A stretch of DNA of 64,000 nt from Protula sp. h YS-2021 (GCA_949752745.1 OX457032.1:9799543-9863542); one strand, 5' to 3'. Positions 1 through 11,514 are shown, counted from the stretch's first letter. Translations and numbers: made by a program. The notes: generated by a model not told the origin, from the sequence alone.

Positions 1-1304
1 GTTCTCCATGAAGTATTATAGATATATCTGCACACATGTTACCTTTCTCCCCTTTTCTTGCCAGTCGGGTGACCATAAAGCCATATAGATTATTGCTACA
101 AACCTTTTACGAGCATTTAGAGGAAACTTGTTTGAGTTTACGACCAGTTTCAAGTCTACGTTTTCATTTATAAAACATCTATTCACAGATGAAGGGAAGC
201 CATTGTGCTATTCGGGTGAATGCGATTTAGTTAAAAAAGGAAGCAGTTAGGTTACTCTCATCAGGATACTAAGTAGGATAGGAAAAAACTGCAAATAAAA
301 TTCATAAGCATCAGCCTTCTGCTTCTGACATCGCCAATCAATGTCGCATGATATATATAAAAACTTTAAGAAAAAGAAAGTTCTATGTACTTTTTACGCC
401 GAAGTTCCGATTATTTTTCACCAATAAATGCGTTGTTTTATTATATGTACCTAAATATGTTAAGGGTATTAATTTGTCGTTAATTTAAGTGCACCATTTC
501 CGAGTAATTTGACAAATACTTATGTTTTCGTCGAGTTGCTGACCCCTCCACCGACAAAGTTCCACAAAGGTTAGCCTCATTTTGAGCTCTTTTATAGTTG
601 CAGCTCTGCCTTTAGTCCTGATTTACTATAAAAAATACCGAGAGAAGGGGTTGCCTTATATTTTGCATGCAGTTTGTTACAAAATATATATTTAAATTCA
701 AGCAGTCTCCTCCTGCGATGATATAGCTTGCAGTAAGTGAATAAATATACATTTCATTTATATATAAAGGCTCAGGACATCAGTCGTACATAGAGCTGAA
801 TGAGGAAGGAGGATATCCTGTGTTATGCCTCCCCAAAGGCCTAAAAGCCGAGTGATTTTATATTTATTTTATGATTTTGGGTACAAATATATTCTCTTAT
901 AAATTACATATTTATAGCAATCCTCTGTTGTACTTTCTGTGGTGTAGTTATGTTGGTATGACGATGTGGTGTTCACACTTTTAGTGGAGCGTAGCGTGAC
1001 GTTTTCGATACTGGATATCCCCCCGATATCTTGCCCCCACCCCCGTAGGATACCTTGCCCCGTCCCATGGAAACAAGTTATCCTGGGATATCTCGTTCCC
1101 CTGTCAACTCAAAAATAAGAAGAATGTGTATTTTATATGTTTTATTTCTCACTACACTGCAACTTGTACAGTAAATGCGATCAGTACAAAAAGAACAAAT
1201 AAACTGAAATTCCAGAACCATAAGAGTTTACATTCTGGCAGGGTTCATTTACAGTTCTAAACTGAAATGTAATGTTCATTTATATTGCAAATGTGCATCT
1301 TACG
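1..1304. other. Intergenic DNA, no gene seen
   Basis: No exon-like open frame is visible on either strand. Around 1010-1110 the sequence has repeated GATATCTTGCC / GGATACCTTGCC phrases. These resemble the ends of the CCGGTGTAACAG inverted-repeat element found intact at 4483 and 37967, so this is probably a worn fragment of that family. Confidence 0.4.
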
Positions 1305-1397
1305 ATTTGCCTTCCTGAATTTTGTCAATTGTTTAATGGCAGATCCCCGGGCTTCGTAGGTGAGCCACTTATAAACTACGTTTCCTGCAGCATCGCA
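1305..1397 (-). pseudogene. Acyl-CoA synthetase-like exon relic, copy 2
   Basis: Read on the minus strand, this piece encodes DAAGNVVYKWLTYEA and a further dozen or so residues. It closely parallels the exon-like segment at 2943-3057 (DTTGNQTYKWLTYKA). The YKWLTY phrase resembles the N-terminal part of long-chain acyl-CoA synthetases (AMP-binding family), where a W-L-(S/T)-Y motif precedes a conserved FG.GL. Here the FG and the splice donor present in the other copy are lost, which suggests a dead duplicate. Assignment to acyl-CoA synthetase is an inference from a short motif. Confidence 0.3.
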
Positions 1398-2128
1398 TCC
1401 ACATGGCCAAAATACACATATAGGGAGCTAATACAGAGATTGTAGCAGGAATGTCATTTTACGTCGTCAAAACTCCAGGCTGGTGCGCTGGTGTATGCGG
1501 CTATTCTGGGAATAGTTATAGCAATTTACCAAATCAGAAAATATCTCGTAACTTTGACTACCGAGGTTTTTGCGGATGTTTTAGGGGACCGGTCAAGTTA
1601 TAGCTCAGGGCTCGAAAATAGCAATTACCATCCAGTGAAACACTAACTATATTTGTGTGATGATGAAATTCGTTTTTATTATTTTTGCAAGTCAAATTTC
1701 CGTATGAAATTATATGAAAAACCCAGCCATTCAGAAACTAGTCCCTAATTTAGAAACTTATTCGTTTTCCTGGAAATAAGACAAACTTGATTAATTGTAC
1801 AAGCACCAATAATTTTCTGATGCTCTTGATGAACTTTTACTCTGTAAAATTACGTATATGTAACCAGGTATTGTGTTTGAACTTTAATGCTTACTGTCAC
1901 AGTTATACAACATGTGGATACATTACTTTATGTTATTTATGATAAACTGTAACTGGATTGTGATTACAATAAACTTGTAATAGAAGTGAAATAGAAACAT
2001 CAATGGTGTTTCTTGTTTTCAGGTATCGAAGTGCATCAAAATGTATATTAAAAAACTGTATCCCCTAACGTATTAGTTATTCTGCCTTTAGTAAATTTTA
2101 GTTGCATTTTAATTAACCTCTTATTGTC

Positions 2129-2240
2129 CGGTGTAACCAGTGTCCTAGGATATCTTGACCCCCGTATGTTTCGGCCTCCTTTAGGATACCTTGGCTTCCT
2201 AAGGATGGCCAAGATATACTAGGATATCTTGGCCCCTCTT
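2129..2240. repeat. Degenerate fragment of the CCGGTGTAACAG element family
   Basis: It starts CCGGTGTAACCAG and contains several TAGGATATCTTGRCCCC-like phrases in both orientations (for example near 2150, 2205 and 2217). The opening matches the terminal repeat of the elements at 4483 and 37967, but no clean right end is visible. Confidence 0.4.
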
Positions 2241-2261
2241 CAATAATTTCATTTGAAAACC

Positions 2262-2565
2262 TCACTTGAAAGAAATGACAGTAAGTGTTTCATGTTTGAT
2301 TGATGTGTGTGTGATCAATCAATAGCCTATTAATAATGAGTAGTTTTTTATTGCATTTACCTCATCTTCGAATCCACATCCAAACTGAACGGCGTTCATC
2401 TTGATTGCAATTCTGTCGATGACATATACCATGTCAATAGTTGAAAGAAATGTCAGTTATTGTTTCATGTTTGATTTATGTATGTGTGATCAATCAACCA
2501 ATAGTCTTTCAAGAATGAATAGCGTTTTAATTGCATTTGACCTCATCCCTGAATCCACAAGCTCA
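2262..2565. repeat. Local tandem duplication, about 178 bp period
   Basis: TTGAAAGAAATG at 2263 recurs at 2441. The following text (a GTTTCATGTTTGATT stretch, GTGATCAATCAA, then TTGCATTT and CTCATC) repeats in the same order with about 15% difference. The unit encodes nothing convincing. On the minus strand a GAG|GTAAAT donor-like site lies at its edge near 2358. Confidence 0.55.
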
Positions 2566-2942
2566 GAGATCTGCTCTAAAGCCATTAGCAAAGCTTAGAA
2601 TGGCAAATATCGACGTGAACATTTCAGATACAAACGAACATTACTCTCCAGTTCATGAAATATAGAACTGTAACGTGAACTCGTGTGGTGCTGGGGTTTT
2701 ATTTTATTTGTGACATCTATATTTTCCTATTTATAGGAGTAAAGTAAGTAAGTAAAATAAGAGTTACTTTCGTCAATTTTATTGCAATTTCCAGTGATAT
2801 TTATTTACATACAACAAATATAACTAGTTTTAACAAACATTGTACAGATGCTTACATTCTATATATTATATTGCATAGACTAAAGTATAATGATCTGCTA
2901 GGTTACTGATATAAATGTTCTGAGTGGATTTTCTTAACTTAC

Positions 2943-3057
2943 CAAATGCTATAATTTTCAATGAAGCAGCTTTGTATGTGAGCCACTTGTATGTTTGATT
3001 TCCTGTTGTATCTCGACCTATTATGTTTTCACCGATTTCCTTCGTTTCGCTATCCAT
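2943..3057 (-). pseudogene. Acyl-CoA synthetase-like exon or exon relic
   Basis: The minus strand reads from an ATG at 3057 through GRDTTGNQTYKWLTYKA to ...IIAFG and then a good donor, G|GTAAGT, at 2943/2942. The order YKWLTY...AFG matches the segment of long-chain acyl-CoA synthetases just before the conserved SGL. A donor in phase 1 at that glycine is what a real exon would show. I found no neighbouring exon in the window, and a diverged second copy lies at 1305-1397. It could therefore be a lone duplicated exon, a retained fragment, or part of a gene extending to the left. Family assignment is tentative. Confidence 0.3.
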
Positions 3058-3499
3058 GTTCAAGTTCAGTTGAATGATAATTTGAAAAAATTGGCACCTT
3101 ATATAGTGCAAATTTGGGTGTGGATTCATTAGGTTTTAAATAAATTTACTCATGCGCGATATTCCCTATATTATTGATCTCAAACATCACAGCTAAGTTC
3201 TGTTACAGAGTCTTAGATGTGGATTCATGTATTAACGAAAAGGATTAAATCAGGAATTTACCAGTTACAAATTTTGGCCATCGTGTTGCATTGATCTCTT
3301 CACATGAAAGCATATACATTTGCTGTAATTAATAATCAATTCATCCTAAATCTGCCATAAGATTTGGGAGTGAATAGTGTGACTTTTAAATACATTTATT
3401 TAATTTCATTGCATCACTATTTGGTATGATGAAAGCGTTTGAAAATAATTTTAGTTAGTAAATTTTGCCAGATGAAGAATTCATGCAAAGACAAGCATA

Positions 3500-3720
3500 A
3501 GTTTATTTGCAAGATCTCTGAAGTTTTGGGGGGACCATTTTTCCTAAGAAATTATGGTCTCCCGGGGCACCGTGTTCATTAGAGGGGGACCATATTCACT
3601 AGTGACTGTGGTTCCGGGGGGGGGGGGGCTTGATTCGTAGGAATGAGGATCCGGCCGGACCGTAATCACGGGGACAACAATCACTGAGACATGGAAGGCT
3701 TGAACCTTTTTTTCTTAGGC
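3500..3720. repeat. G-rich stretch with GGGGACCAT phrases
   Basis: GGGGGACCATTTTTCC, GGGGGACCATATTCACTAG and a run of about 13 G's occur close together, with partly complementary phrases (CCGGACCGTAATCACGGGG). This looks like part of a hairpin-prone mobile-element end; no boundaries could be set. Confidence 0.25.
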
Positions 3721-4482
3721 CCTCACAACAATACAGATAAATAACAGCACTAAGAGCCTTAATCTCGCTATTTTTTTTAAAACATCGTGGGCTCAATTAG
3801 ACATATTTTATATTCCATTTATGGAAATTATTGCTTAATTTCCTCTGGTCGGAGAGTTCGCGCATTTGCAGTGTAGTTCACGAGAGCATCGCCTGGTGTC
3901 GCTTCCACCTGGCGTGAAACCTGTGCTTCGTAGTTTATCACCAACACGCCACCTACCGAGTTTTACCACAAATAGAGCGCACACTGGAAATTGTTAACCA
4001 AATGCATAGTGTAAATATAATATCATGACCTCACCCTTATATGTAGACATCATGCTGTATATTTTTTAGATGAAAGCATAATATTCAAAACAATAAAGTG
4101 TTATCCTTTAGTTTTATCTCACATGTCCGCAGTGTTTGAGCAAATTGGCTTTTAAAGTCGATGTCTTTTTTTTTTTTGTACGTAAGTAGTCACCTCCACA
4201 GATATATCTTAGGCCCAGGGAGATAACAGCCCTGATGTCATGAGACGTTAAAAGTGTACCCAGAAAAAATTAAAAGGGCTTAAAAATTGGAATTCACCAT
4301 TTCCTTTTCAAACATGGTGACACCCCGCTCATCACTCCCCCCCCCCCCCCCCCACCTCTTTCCTCCTCTCGGCTCAATATTTAAACCTATTAATGGATCA
4401 TTTTCCTGTAATGCTGATTTTGGTTTTATCAACACAGGGCCATAGCAATTTATTTCCCTACCATGTTTAAAAAAAAAACAAC

Positions 4483-4942
4483 CCGGTGTAACAGTATATC
4501 TTGCCCCCTGTACAGCTCCCCCCCCCCCCCTACGCACCTGGTATTTTTTGCTCCCTATTAGTATCACTTTCTAAAAGGAAGATAACGTGGAACATACAAG
4601 AAAGCGCTTCTTGGATAATGTGGATGTTATTTATAATAATCTTAGCGATCCGGAGTATCCACCTGGACTCTCTAAAATGCTAAAAAGCATATTAAGAGAA
4701 AAACAAAGAACTTTCTGATCCAGGATGCCTTTTTATATTTTTGCCTGAATTGTGTTGAATTTAGTCAATAAAGGGTTCAGGATAGTTGTATACAGTTTAA
4801 TTGAGTCCACTTGTTCCCGTGAACATATATTATCAAAATACATTTACATCGGTTGGAGGGGGGGGGGGGGCTAAACATACTGGAGTCCAGTATAGCTTCC
4901 CCGGGGGAGCAGTACGGGGGGTCAGACAGCCTGTTACACCGG
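4483..4942. mobile_element. MITE-like element, terminal repeats CCGGTGTAACAG
   Basis: The left end is CCGGTGTAACAGTATATCTT followed by GCCCCCTGTACAGC and a run of C's. The right end is its reverse complement, with G-runs leading to CCTGTTACACCGG. About 460 bp lie between the ends and no transposase is visible. A second intact member lies at 37967-38335. No clear target-site duplication could be read. The superfamily is unknown to me. Confidence 0.6.
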
Positions 4943-6830
4943 ACAGGCTGATGAAATTTAAAAAAAAAGAACACTAATAAAAGACAAAAAAATATGAAGT
5001 GAAACTTACGTGAGAATATTACTTTCCATTATCGCTTTAGAGGCAATTTATTAATAACCGAGAACGACGAACATCTGTGAACATCAACATGGGTCCATTT
5101 TTGAACCCTGCAGGGCGCCGTTCGAGCACTTTGATGTCCACCTGTAATGAGCGGTGCCTATTTTCCAAATGATTTAATTTGCCTAATAGTATGATTAGTT
5201 TCTCCATAAGCATTGTTTGGATACGAACTACGAAATAATATTTGCTTCTTCCAAGCTTGATTCACATCAGTTGAGATAGTTAACATCGTACAGTGTTTGA
5301 GATTCCTTATGTTGTGACAATTCTGTTGATATGCAACATCTCAAAATAACAGTGTCATCTGTAGACACTCTACATATACACGTTTAGCCACCAAATAAAG
5401 AATTCGTGCAAAACATGATAACAAAACATTATAACAAAGGTTGTTTAGGAGGATGAAGTTAGTCCTTATAAAATCTAGCGAATTTATAACGAAAAAGTGA
5501 AGAACTTGCTGAATGCTATCATTTACCCCTAATAATAAGGAATTCATAAATCTTTGAAAATTTTCGTGCAATACTTTAGGGACAAAATACTTAGCTATAC
5601 TTTAGGGACAAAATTTCAAGATACCGAAAGGTAGTTCAAATATTCGTTTTCACTTTCTATTTTCAGTGGCTACAATTTGTGTTTAAATCACGTTAAAATC
5701 TGGAGCCTTTAAGTGGCTACTTCCAGCCACGATGTCCGAATAACTTATCAGGCAATTAATCACAGAATCAGGCATAAAACGGTCGGCTAAACTCCAATAA
5801 AATAGGAACGTCATAGAAACAACACTTGCCATAAAGCATACGTTCGAGACTGTTTAAGCGAAAATAAACAAACTTTATTTATTCATTAAATGAGAGAGGT
5901 CGAAACTAAGGGGCGTAAATCTGTTTTGCGTCTGCAAGAACATTTTATCTGTAACATTCCTTTGCTTTTTGTGTACTCAGTAATATCATACCTGTAAAGA
6001 CATCACAATTTGACCACTGAGACGCAACTTAATGTTTAATCCTGATAGCTCTTTCCATAATACCGTCCATAATATATTAAGCGAATGTATATCAGTTACT
6101 CTGACTGCCGTGTGTGTGTGTGTTTTTTTTTTTTCTTTGGTCTTGCATTGACATGATCACGTCAAGCCGCCATCTTATTTCCTGGAAATTGCTTCTAAAT
6201 GAAGTAAAAACGAATACGGTGTGGTGCCTGAATTTCAATATGTGCTGTTTACATGTGGTACGGGAGTTTGTGAATTGCTAGAAATTAAATTTTTACGCGT
6301 TCTGCCTGAAAAGATCATCAAAGAGCGCTCTTAGTCAGAGAGAAGTGAAAAAATGTATTTTTTTTCTTATAATAAGAGCAAAGAAAAGAAAAGAAGGAAA
6401 ACTAAATAAAGAAAAGGGATAGCTGGTTCATTTTCCCTTCAATACTGCTGTGCGTCACGGCTAAAGACAAAATGGCAACAGAAGTAGAGTTCGAGAAAGT
6501 GACCAATACACAACCTCTCAACACACACAAATACTGGCAGGGAAATAATCCATGAAGCTCCTGTAGTGCCACAATAGCACAACAGTTCCAGAAAGAACGC
6601 AACAATTCCACGCGAAAAATTTCATAAACAAATGAAGTTACACAACTCTCACACAGAACTCATATGTTAAGGGATACGTTGAAAAGACGTAAATGAAATA
6701 CGCGTTCAGTCAATGAAATATGCTGTCAATCAATGAAATATGTGGTCAATCAATGGAATACGTAGCCAATCGACGTCGTGAAGCCCTGAGATAATAGTGA
6801 ATAACTGTTGTGGGTATAAATCGTGGGGCG
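4943..6830. other. Intergenic DNA, no gene seen
   Basis: AT-rich sequence with a short (GT)n tract at about 6112-6121 and T- and A-runs. Open frames here are short, have no recognisable motif, and look accidental. Confidence 0.4.
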
Positions 6831-9829
6831 GTGGTGCTGGCATGGGGTGGAACCACTGAACCGTGGCTTCTCTTGGAGTCTTCTCGGTGTGGGATTGGGG
6901 CGGTGGTGCTGGCATGGGGTGGAACCACAGAACCGTGGCTTCTCCTGGGGTCTTCTCGGTGTGGGGTGGTGGCGGTGGTGCTGGCATGGGGTGGATCCAC
7001 TGAACCGTGGCTTCTCCTGGGGTCTTCTCGGTGTGGGGTGGTGGCGGTGGTGCTGGCATGGGGTGGAACCACTGAACCGTGGCTTCTCTTGGAGTCGTCT
7101 CGGTGTGGGGTGGGGGTGGTGATGCTGGCATGGGGTCAAACCACTGAATCGTGGCTTCTCTTGGAGTCTTCTCGGTGTGGGGTGGGGGGCGGTGGTGCTG
7201 GCATGGGGTGGAACCACTGAACCGTGGCTTCTGGGGTCTTCTCGGTGTGGGGTGGTGGCAGTGGTGCTGGCATGGGGTGGAACCACTGAACCGTAGCTTC
7301 GCTTGGAGTCTTCTCGGTGTGGGGTTGGGGCGGTGGTGCTGGCATGGGGTGGATCCACTGAACCGTGGCTTCTCCTGGGGTCTTCTCGGTGTGGGGTGGT
7401 GGCGGTGGTGCTGGCATGGGGTGGAACCACTGAACCGTGGCTTCTCTTGGAGTCGTCTCGGTGTGGGGTGGGGGTGGTGGTGCTGGCATGGGGTCGAACC
7501 ACTGAATCGTGGCTTCTCTTGGAGTCTTCTCGGTGTGGGGTGGGGGGGGGGCGGTGGTGCTGGCATGGGGTGGAACCACTGAACCGTGGCTTCTGGGGTC
7601 TTCTCGGTGTTGGGTGGTGGCAGTGGTGCTGGCATGGGGTGGAACCACTGAACCGTAGCTTCTCTTGGAGTCTTTTCGGTGTGGGGTGGGGTGGTGGTGC
7701 TGGCATGGGGTGGAACCACTGAACCGTGACTTCTCTTGGAGTTTTTTCGGTGTGGGCTGGGGTGGTGGTGCTGGCATGGGGTGGAACCACTGAACTGTAA
7801 CTTCTCTTGGAGTCTTCTCGGTGTGGGATTGGGGCGGTGGTGCTGGCATGGGATGGAACCACTGAACTGTGGCTTCTCCTGGGGTCTTCTCGGTGTGGGG
7901 TGGTGGCAGTGGTGCTGGCATGGGGTGGAACCACTGAACCGTGCCTTCTCTTGGAGTCTTCTCGGTGTGGGGTGGGGGTGGTGATGCTGGCATGGGGTCG
8001 AATCACTGAACCGTGGCTTCTCCTGGGGTCTTCTCGGTGTGGGGTGGTGGCAGTGGTGCTGGCATTGGGTGGAACCACTGAACCGTGGCTTCTCTTGGAG
8101 TCTTCTCGGTGTGGGGTGGGGTGGTGGTGCTGGCATGGGATGGAACCACTGAACCGTGCCTTCTCCTGGGGTCTTCTCGGTGTGGTGTTGGGGCGGTGGT
8201 GCTGGCATGGGGTGGAACCACAGAACCGTGACTTCTCTTGGAGTCTTTTCGGTGTGGGGTGGGGTGGTGGTGCTGGCATGGGGTGGAACCACTGAACCGT
8301 GATTTCTCTTGGAGTCTTTTCGGTGTGGGGTGGGGTGGTGGTGCTGGCATGGGGTGGAACCACTGAACTGTGACTTCTCTTGGAGTCTTCTCGGTGTGGG
8401 ATTGGGGCGGTGGTGCTGGCATGGGATGGAACCACTGAACTGTGGCTTCTCCTGGGGTCTTCTCGGTGTGGGGTGGTGGCAGTGGTGCTGGCATGGGGTG
8501 GAACCACTGAACCGTGCCTTCTCTTGGAGTCTTCTCGGTGTGGGGTGGGGGTGGTGATGCTGGCATGGGGTCGAACCACTGAACCGTGACTTCTTTTGGA
8601 GTCTTCCCGGTGTGGGATTGGGGCGGTGGTGCTGGCATGGGGTGGAACCACTGAACCGTGGCTTCTCCTGGGGTCTTCTCGGTGTGGGGTTGGGGCGGTG
8701 GTGTTGGCATGGGGTGGAACCACAGAACCGTGACTTCTCTTGGAGTCTTTTCGGTGTGGGGTGGGGTGGTGGTGCTGGCATGGGGTGGAACCACTGAACC
8801 GTGGCTTCTCTTGGAGTCTTTTCGGTGTGGGGTGGGGTGGTGGTGCTGGCATGGGGTGGAACCACTGAACTGTGACTTCTCTTGGAGTCTTCTCGGTGTG
8901 GGATTGGGGCGGTGGTGCTGGCATGGGATGGAACCACTGAACTGTGGCTTCTCCTGGGGTCTTCTCGGTGTGGGGTGGTGGCAGTGGTGCTGGCATGGGG
9001 TGGAACCACTGAACCGTGCCTTCTCTTGGAGTCTTCTCGGTGTGGGGTGGGGACGGTGATGCTGGCATGGGGTCGAACCACTGAACCGTGACTTCTCTTG
9101 GAGTCTTCCCGGTGTGGGATTGGGGCGGTGGTGCTGGCATGGGGTGAAACCACTGAACTGTGACTTCTCTTGGAGTCTTCTCGGTGTGGGATTGGGGCGG
9201 TGGTGCTGGCATGGGGTGAAACCACTGAACCGTGGCATCTGCTGGGGTCTTCCCGGTGTGGGATTGGGGCGGTTGTGCTGGCATGGGGTGGAACCACTGA
9301 ACCGTGGCATCTCCTGGGGTCTTCCCGGTGTGGGATTGGGGCGTCGGTGCTGGCATGGGGTGAAACCACTGAACCGTGGCTCTCTTGGAGTCTTCCCGGT
9401 GTGGGATTGGGGCGGTGGTGCTGGCATGGGGTGGAACAACTTCACTGTGGCTTCTCTTGATGTCTTCTCTGTGTTTGGTTGGGGCGGTGGTGCTGGCATG
9501 GGGTGGAACCACTGAACCGTGGCTTCTCTTGGAGTCTTCCCGGTGTGGGATTGGGGCGTCGGTGCTGGCATCGGGTGAAACCACTGAACCGTGGCTTCTC
9601 TTGGAGTCTTCCCGGTGTGGGATTGGGGCGGTGGTGCTGGCATGGGGTGGAACCACTGAACCGTGGCTTCTCTTGGAGTCTTCTCGGTGTGGTGGCGGTG
9701 GTGCTGGCATGGGGTGGAACCACTGAACCGTGGCTTCTCCTGGGGTCTTCTCGGTGTGAGGTGGTGGCGGTGGTGCTGGCATGGGGTGGAACCACTGAAC
9801 CGTGGCTTCTCTTGTTGCTTTATGGGGAG
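6831..9829. repeat. 72-bp minisatellite, about 41 copies
   Basis: GTGGTGCTGG recurs at 6831, 6903, 6975 and 7047, giving a 72-bp unit, with variants of +3 to +9 bp or small deletions. The unit reads roughly GTGCTGGCATGGGG, TGGAACCACTGAACCG, TGGCTTCTC, TTGGAGTCTTCTCGG, TGTGGGG. Because 72 is divisible by 3 and the unit lacks stops in most frames, long frames exist on both strands, up to 1010 codons on the minus strand. Three overlapping minus frames are open at once and none has a signal peptide, a domain or a splice structure, so I treat them as by-products. Expression as a low-complexity His/Pro-rich protein cannot be excluded. Confidence 0.9.
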
Positions 9830-10202
9830 TTTTGAGCGATTCCGATTGCCGGCATCCTGCATGTCATGTTAACAAGATGCTAGCTGTGGGATCTTAAATC
9901 CTTCTGCATTGCTGACACGTTGGATTGCAATTGACATTTCATTGCAATTACTGTAAAAGCTTGAAATATGCATGAAGTGCAAGGAAATGCGACTGTCACT
10001 CTTACTCATGATAACCGTGCGTGAGAGTCTTATGGTGAAAAACCACAAGAGAAAAAATTAAAAATGAATTTTGAATCATTGATAACAAGTTAGAAGACGC
10101 ATAATTTATTCACTGGTTTCACGGGATATATCAGTAGCAATCTGGAATAACATTCGATGAAATATTTTTGGTTATACTATTACAATAATTAAAATAGTTA
10201 CA

Positions 10203-10216
10203 CCGCTAGAGGGAGC
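10203..10216 (+). promoter_or_regulatory. CTCF-like motif upstream of the trunk-like gene
   Basis: CCGCTAGAGGGAGC agrees with the bilaterian CTCF core consensus at 12 of 14 positions and lies 22 bp before the start codon at 10238. It may be an architectural site or part of the promoter. A single motif match is weak evidence. Confidence 0.2.
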
Positions 10217-10232
10217 GTTTTAAACAATTAAA

Positions 10233-10259
10233 ATGCCATGTTTCGACGTGTTGGCATAG
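10233..10259 (+). other. Upstream ORF overlapping the trunk-like start codon
   Basis: An ATG at 10233 opens an 8-codon frame ending at TAG 10257-10259. It overlaps the main ATG (10238) in another frame. Both ATGs have a purine at -3. If transcription starts upstream, scanning ribosomes would meet the short frame first, which would lower translation of the ligand. Confidence 0.45.
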
Positions 10260-11242
10260 CTTTGGAGCACGTCAGTCTCCTTTTCCTCACGATGTTGATG
10301 TTCCTGGTAAGCCACGCCGCAAACGCACCTCTCTCACCAACATACACTTCTAACGAAACCTGGCCTCGTGCGTTCAACGATGGAAGAAAACACAACAACT
10401 ACGGAATTGACAAAGGCCTGGCGGATGCGGCGAATGTGTCTGGAGTACGCGAGGCAGAGAGCGGCGGGTACGACAGGAGAGATGTCATTCATGAACCACC
10501 ACGAGACGCGGCGGTAAGAAGCATTAAGCTGTCGGGCGGTACGTGGCGAGGCCGTCACCATCACTCCGGCACCGTCAAGCTCACATGTCAGATGGAGTCG
10601 ATGGATAAACTGAGGAACAAGCTGGGCCCTGCCTTCAACGCTCGCTACATGTCGATAGAGAAACCTGGCGAGTCTCACGAGGAACTCCCCCCGCTCTTAG
10701 GACCAGCTTTACGATCCCAGTCTCACTTCCATGTTCAGTCAGACGCCGTTCCACCCTCCACCAGCCATGGTAGGTTTAAAGTAGATGCTAATTTCGAACG
10801 CGACGCTTCGAAGCAGAACTTTCAGCCTGACGCGTATGGAGACAAGCTGAAAGAAGCGCTAGTTCATGCCAGCGACAGGGGAGAGCATGACACCGAGCGC
10901 CACAGACGCAATTCGGAAATAACGCCATCTTGGCAATGCGAGGAGCGCGTAATCTGGGTGGATTTAGGTGAGCAGTATTTTCCGCGATACGTCCGCAGCG
11001 TGAAATGCTTACATCGTCGGCCGTGCAGCATTGGCCACACGTGCAAGGAACGTGCCTTCACTGTAAACTTATTAAAACGTAAAAGCGAGGACTGTGTACC
11101 GGTGTACACAAACGGTGACGTCATAACGCAGCGCCCGAGTCGCACACGGTGGCGCCTGGGTCTAGCGCCATCTGGTTATCAACAGGACTGGGTGTTTGTT
11201 GAAAAAGCTATCTCATTTTGTTGCGAATGCTCGTTAACTTAA
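10238..11242 (+). CDS. Secreted trunk/PTTH-like cystine-knot growth factor
   Basis: 334 codons, apparently a single exon. Residues 1-28 form a signal peptide (hydrophobic core VSLLFLTMLMFLV, likely cleavage near SHA-ANA). Residues 30-220 are a poorly conserved, charged propeptide. RHRR (221-224) is a furin-type site releasing a mature domain of about 110 residues. That domain starts SWQCEERVIWVDLGEQ and continues FPRYVRSVKC, PCSIGHTCKE and LLKRK, ending in WVF...CCEC. The DLG..(F/Y)PR...C...C..GH.CK pattern with a terminal C.C pair is the signature of arthropod trunk and PTTH, ligands of the Torso receptor tyrosine kinase; noggin shares the same fold and spacing. Mature-domain cysteines are at 234, 257, 263, 269, 286, 328, 329 and 331. 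An AATAAA lies at 11339-11344. The family call is firm; which receptor it binds in this animal is unknown. Confidence 0.8.
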   Translation: MFRRVGIALEHVSLLFLTMLMFLVSHAANAPLSPTYTSNETWPRAFNDGRKHNNYGIDKGLADAANVSGVREAESGGYDRRDVIHEPPRDAAVRSIKLSGGTWRGRHHHSGTVKLTCQMESMDKLRNKLGPAFNARYMSIEKPGESHEELPPLLGPALRSQSHFHVQSDAVPPSTSHGRFKVDANFERDASKQNFQPDAYGDKLKEALVHASDRGEHDTERHRRNSEITPSWQCEERVIWVDLGEQYFPRYVRSVKCLHRRPCSIGHTCKERAFTVNLLKRKSEDCVPVYTNGDVITQRPSRTRWRLGLAPSGYQQDWVFVEKAISFCCECSLT

Positions 11243-11514
11243 CATCATTTCGTTAGCTATTGCATTGGCACGTCTTTGAAGCGAACATTTAAAGTATGTG
11301 AATGTAAGGCATAAAAATATTTATTTATTAAAATTCAAAATAAAAACAAGGACGAACTGAACTTTGTTACGTATTTATTTAATATTATTATTTATTTTTA
11401 ATTATTATTTTCACAAGGTTATTTTAATAGATCTTTTTTTACAATACATTCTCCAGTTTTAACCACTGGGAAAGCGGACTGTAAGAACACGCAACTTTTC
11501 CATACGGACTGGCA

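Noticed and set aside
6730..9862. Minus-strand frames of 1010, 879 and 619 codons
   Set aside because: They overlap in three frames over one 72-bp minisatellite, with no domain, signal or splice structure, so stop-free units explain them.
10334..10678. Antisense frame of 114 codons inside the trunk-like gene
   Set aside because: It is a shadow of the GC-rich coding strand with no motif of its own.
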